Source: Candidatus Methylomirabilota bacterium
Lineage (GTDB): Bacteria > Methylomirabilota > Methylomirabilia > Methylomirabilales > JACPAU01
NCBI GenBank assembly: GCA_016180705.1
Contig: JACPAU010000128.1
Coordinates: 1 to 6,902 of the forward strand
Direction of reading: 5' to 3'
Length of the DNA stretch: 6,902 nt
The position numbers were made by a program, and so were the translations under genes. The notes below the pieces were generated by a model. The model was not told the DNA's origin. It was given only the letters and a program-made list of their open reading frames with translations, and did not search any database. Below, piece by piece: positions 6,124-6,902 of the stretch (positions are counted from its first letter, which is position 1; each line of letters opens with the position of its first letter).

Positions 6124-6902
6124 ATGGACCCGCAGACCGCCCTGCAGGAGAAGCGCCGGCGGCGCACCCGGCTCATCATCGTCTCCGCCCTGACCGCGGT
6201 GACGGTCCTGACCGCCGCCCAGGTCTTCCTCCACCAGCTCTCCGTCCAGAGCCCCATCGCGTCCAACATCCTGGTCTTCGCCCTGGTGAACGTGAACCTG
6301 CTCCTGCTGCTGGTGCTGGTCCTGCTGGTCTCCCGGAGCCTCTTCAAGGTGTACATGGAGCGTCGCAACAACCTCCTGGGCGCCCGGTTCCGGACCAAGC
6401 TGGTGGTCGCGTTCCTCTCCCTCGCGCTGCTGCCCGCGCTCCTCCTCTTCCTGGTGGCCAGCAACCTCATCACCACCAGCGTGGACAGCTGGTTCAACCT
6501 CCAGGTGGAGACCTCCCTGCAGAACGCGCTGGAGGTGGCCCAGACCCACTACCGGATCACCCAGGAGCGGGTCCTGCACGCCGGCCAGCAGTTCGGGCAG
6601 ACTGCGGTGGCGGCCGACGTGCTCCAGGAGGAGGCGCGGGAGGAACTCACGCGGCTGGCCCGGGAGAAGCTGGTCGAGCACCGGCTCACCAGCCTCCAGG
6701 TCTTCGACCGGCGGGGGCGGGAGCTGGCCCGGGCGGAGGACCCGGGCGGCCCGGAGGGCGTGCGCCTAACCGCCGCCTCGCGCCTCGTGGCGGAGGCGCT
6801 CACCGGGAAGAGCCAGTCCCTGATCCAGAAGCTGGACGCGGGGGATGTGATCCGGGGGGTCGTCCCGGTGGTGGGGCGGGGGCCCGGCGGCCAGATCGTG
6901 GG
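6124..6902 (+). CDS. ntrY: NtrY-like membrane sensor histidine kinase, N-terminal part (3' partial)
   Basis: ATG at 6124, 7 bases after GAGGAG (6111-6116), which overlaps the DUF4390 stop. About 259 codons are visible before the window ends. It has a basic N-terminus (EKRRRRTR), then membrane segments at about residues 17-36, 48-70 and 92-116. The linker between the second and third carries the NtrY-typical ERRNNLLGARFRTKLVVAFL (79-98), and LLPALLLFLVASNLITTSVDSWFN (102-125) follows. After that begins a periplasmic sensor domain with helical charged stretches and a beta-rich part (SLQVFDRRGRELARAED). The HAMP, PAS, His-kinase and ATPase domains expected downstream lie outside the window. The partner response regulator, NtrX, would be expected next. 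NtrY/NtrX systems are associated with nitrogen, redox or envelope signals; the signal here is unknown. Kinase activity cannot be confirmed from this part. Confidence 0.88.
   Translation, partial: MDPQTALQEKRRRRTRLIIVSALTAVTVLTAAQVFLHQLSVQSPIASNILVFALVNVNLLLLLVLVLLVSRSLFKVYMERRNNLLGARFRTKLVVAFLSLALLPALLLFLVASNLITTSVDSWFNLQVETSLQNALEVAQTHYRITQERVLHAGQQFGQTAVAADVLQEEAREELTRLAREKLVEHRLTSLQVFDRRGRELARAEDPGGPEGVRLTAASRLVAEALTGKSQSLIQKLDAGDVIRGVVPVVGRGPGGQIV

Overview
This is a GC-rich (roughly 70% by eye), densely coded chromosomal stretch from a diderm (Gram-negative-type) bacterium. Every gene reads on the + strand. It is mainly a core-housekeeping region: the dnaG-rpoD end of the macromolecular synthesis operon, a tRNA, a short run of coupled genes (zinc-ribbon coiled-coil protein, RNase H, DciA), lpxC for lipid A synthesis, and the start of a DUF4390-ntrY pair. 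LpxC implies a lipid-A outer membrane. The high GC, the gene set and the DUF4390-NtrY pairing would suit a Methylomirabilota/NC10-Rokubacteria-like lineage or a GC-rich deltaproteobacterial group. That placement is an inference from general familiarity, not a proof.

Layout. Positions 1-397 hold the 3' end of dnaG. A 109-base gap with a weak candidate promoter leads to rpoD (507-2321), the primary sigma factor. A CAU-anticodon tRNA, best read as tRNA-Ile2 (lysidine type), lies at 2340-2415. It is followed by a C4 zinc-ribbon/coiled-coil protein (2455-3162), an RNase HI-like nuclease (3164-3595) and a DUF721/DciA helicase-loader homologue (3592-4044). These three are nearly contiguous or overlapping, so they are probably co-translated.

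The only long gap (4045-4489, about 445 bases) is unusually structured. A 15-base imperfect inverted repeat (4041-4055 / 4229-4243), whose left arm contains the dciA stop codon, encloses several nested GC-rich hairpins. A perfect 20-bp palindrome and a set of mutually exclusive GTGGC/GCCAC helices follow. This is the least explained part of the window. lpxC (4490-5401) starts after it.

Just after lpxC there is a strong sigma70-type promoter (TTGCCA, 17 bases, TATAGT; 5415-5443). It should drive the DUF4390 exported-protein gene, read here from a TTG start at 5534, and the ntrY-like sensor kinase (6124 to the window edge).

Together, DnaG, DciA and RNase H bear on replication (priming, DnaB loading, RNA-primer/R-loop removal), RpoD on transcription, LpxC on the outer membrane, and DUF4390-NtrY on envelope or nutrient sensing. 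I see no CRISPR array, transposase, phage gene or clear novel enzymatic system. The novelty candidates are the structured intergenic element and the regulatory architecture around it.
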